Shown: positions 62,161 to 64,000 of the stretch, one piece after another
Numbering within the stretch: the stretch's first letter is position 1
Layout of the letters: each line of letters begins with the position of its first letter
Source: Burhinus oedicnemus
Lineage: Eukaryota > Chordata > Aves > Charadriiformes > Burhinidae
Assembly: GCA_008921705.1 (NCBI GenBank)
Contig: VFFE01007487.1
Location: forward strand, 654,425-718,424
Direction: 5' to 3'
Length of the DNA stretch: 64,000 nucleotides
The notes under the pieces: generated by a model
The model's database searches: none
Told to the model about the DNA's origin: nothing
The model's input: only the letters and a program-made list of their open reading frames with translations
Program-made: the position numbers and the translations under genes

Positions 62161-64000
62161 AGTGAGGGTGGAATACAGTAGTTTCTTCTCAATTAAAATT
62201 AATGTTGTTTCACTTCTTAGAAATGCAGTTGTCGTCTCCTATACGTGACTGGCTCATTAACGACTCCTTGCCACCGTGCTGCCAGTGGGGGTGTCTGTCT
62301 GAAGTCCTTCTGTTAACAAATGGACTTGTATGGCTCCATACTGGATCGTGTTTGAGAGCAGGTGTAGTATGTGCTCTTTTGGGGGTGACAAGGTGGAAGA
62401 GACGGATGCCCAGTGATGTTTTCCTAAACAAACTCTAACAGTGAGATAAGGAGATACAGAGCTGGTTATGGCTAAGGTCAGGACTTGCATCAATTCTTCA
62501 GGAAGCCAGAGGTGCAAAGCCTCGAGGTATAATTGAAGGTGGAACAGATGTTACATGTGTATTGAAACTTCATTGTGGATCGCTATCTGAAAAGCATTAT
62601 AATTTGCTGGTTATTTTCCAGATGATCTTTTTTAATGTGCTGAGGTAGCAGATGTGTTTGTTGTATCCACCTCTTTAAAGTCATTTTGGGAAGTTAAACA
62701 GATGGATGCATTTTGAAATTCAGCAGCATCTCTTTCGGCATCTGTAACGTCGTCGTTTCATGTGCCAACCGGCATAGAAGGAAGCAGAGCATCTGATAAG
62801 TACTTTGCCTATGACAAGCTGACCCGTTTGCCAACAGCCAATAATATACTAATGTTGTGACAGGAGTGATTGACTGCTACTGCTTTTACAGCCGAGTGCT
62901 TTGAGTTTCCAGACAGTTGTCTTTTTTTTTTTTTTTATCTCGGACTAGCTTGAATACAGGTTGTTTTACTGCTGGAATAAACAAAGCTCATGTTAATTCT
63001 CATACAGGAGGCGATTGTGTCTCAGAATGCAGAAAGTCATTCCATCAATTGAATTCCATCTATCTAAAATGAAAAGTTGTATATTACAGTGATCTTCCTA
63101 CTAAAACGGCAAAAGGAAATATGAAATACGGAAAAATTATCTCGCAGTCCTATGCCTTCTGTTTGTTGTTTGTTTTCCGGTGTTAAACATCAGCCAGATC
63201 TTTCTTGGTGGTGACAGAGCATGTCAAGGCTGAGGGGTGTTTTGACACTGACGCCTTCCCCAAATATTTCAAACACTGAGAGCAGCATTATTAAAAATCA
63301 CATGAGGGGCATGTAAGGTAAATGCAGTGCTGTCAGGTCTTTATACTGTAGCTTTAAACAGCGTGAGTTGAATACAGCATCATGGGTGAAATCCAGGGTG
63401 GCAGGAAACCTTAGGATGGAATAATATCCTGTCACCTTAAAAAAAGTAGAATTGATTAAATATTGAAATATCAAAGCTGTTTAAGGCAACAAACATGTCA
63501 TTAATCATTACACTGGGAACCTCCTTTGTTTTGGTATGAAACAAAATATTAGGACAACATTCAGGGGTTTTTTTTATGTCATTTTTGAGTGGTGGATATT
63601 ACAAAAGCTTGAAAAAATCAGTATTAAAACATTAGGAGGGTTAGTTACCAGTTTGCTAATGGGAGAATGAGAGAACAAAGGAAATACAAGGCAATTTGAG
63701 AAGGGAAGCTTGATACTGCCGTGCCTGAGGCTGCATGGTGGCCCTGCAGCACTTGAGTTTTGAGTATTCCGTGGTAGATTAATAGAGAGATTAAAGAATA
63801 ACTGTTGCCTGTACATTTCCTTGCAAAGTGATCTTTGAAGGTCTCTGGTTTAACAATGAGCATAATGTTTGGCAGGTGCAAGTAAGCCTCTCCCTCAAAT
63901 GCACACACAATATTTAAATATAATCCGAATCAGTACTTCCTGTTGTTTTTCCACAGTTTATGGAGTAATCCTCGTCGAATTGCCTTGTGATAGATCATCA
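62161..64000. other. unique non-coding DNA
   Basis: AT-rich, with a 15-base T run at about 62922-62936. Nothing recognised as a gene, RNA or transposon. Open frames are about 87 codons or less. Confidence 0.5.

Noticed and set aside
1..64000. Bacterial-type systems (operons, CRISPR arrays, prophage, defence islands)
   Set aside because: No Shine-Dalgarno-spaced genes, no spaced identical repeats and no long coding density. CR1 and LTR content shows vertebrate, avian-type nuclear DNA.

Overview
The window looks like ordinary nuclear DNA from a bird. The main evidence is a set of CR1 LINE fragments with the avian 3' end (GATGATCT..AAGG..CCAACC followed by short ATTCTRTGA-type tails). There is also a solo LTR with the TGTCCTGGTTT start seen in avian ERVL-type elements, flanked by a clean 5-bp target duplication. 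Base composition is AT-rich with a few small CpG-rich patches. There are no operons, bacterial promoters, CRISPR arrays or phage genes.

I found no convincing host protein-coding gene, tRNA or rRNA. Nearly all open frames are the length expected by chance in 64 kb read in six frames. The exceptions are fragments of the CR1 reverse transcriptase. The window therefore reads as intergenic or deep-intronic vertebrate DNA.

Layout. 1-1409: unique AT-rich DNA. 1415-2146: solo LTR, plus orientation. 2152-4868: unique, with GAA and CCAA microsatellites and an AT-rich block full of homeodomain-like sites. 4869-7829: a direct duplication whose two copies abut a 20-base N gap; the left copy has 938 bp, including a minus-strand CR1, that the right copy lacks. 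7830-25056: unique, with one short minus-strand CR1 (12394-12607) and weak exon-like segments on the minus strand (about 11.7-15.1 kb). 25057-25989: the longest CR1, plus strand, with a 256-codon reverse-transcriptase remnant. 25990-43450: unique, with a small CpG-rich patch near 34.7 kb. 43451-50358: three plus-strand CR1 3' ends and a 26-bp minisatellite. 51250-51490: a probable very old minus-strand CR1. 51491-61696: unique, with a GC-rich stretch at 57.4-58.4 kb that carries a 57-bp tandem duplication, plus two Z-DNA-type tracts. 61697-62160: an older minus-strand CR1. 62161-64000: unique DNA.

The most notable structure is the duplication across the gap. It is either a false duplication of two haplotypes in the assembly or a young local tandem duplication with a later 938-bp deletion. 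I did not find a new multi-gene system. The remaining observations are candidate regulatory, structural or exon-like signals, and I rate most of them low.
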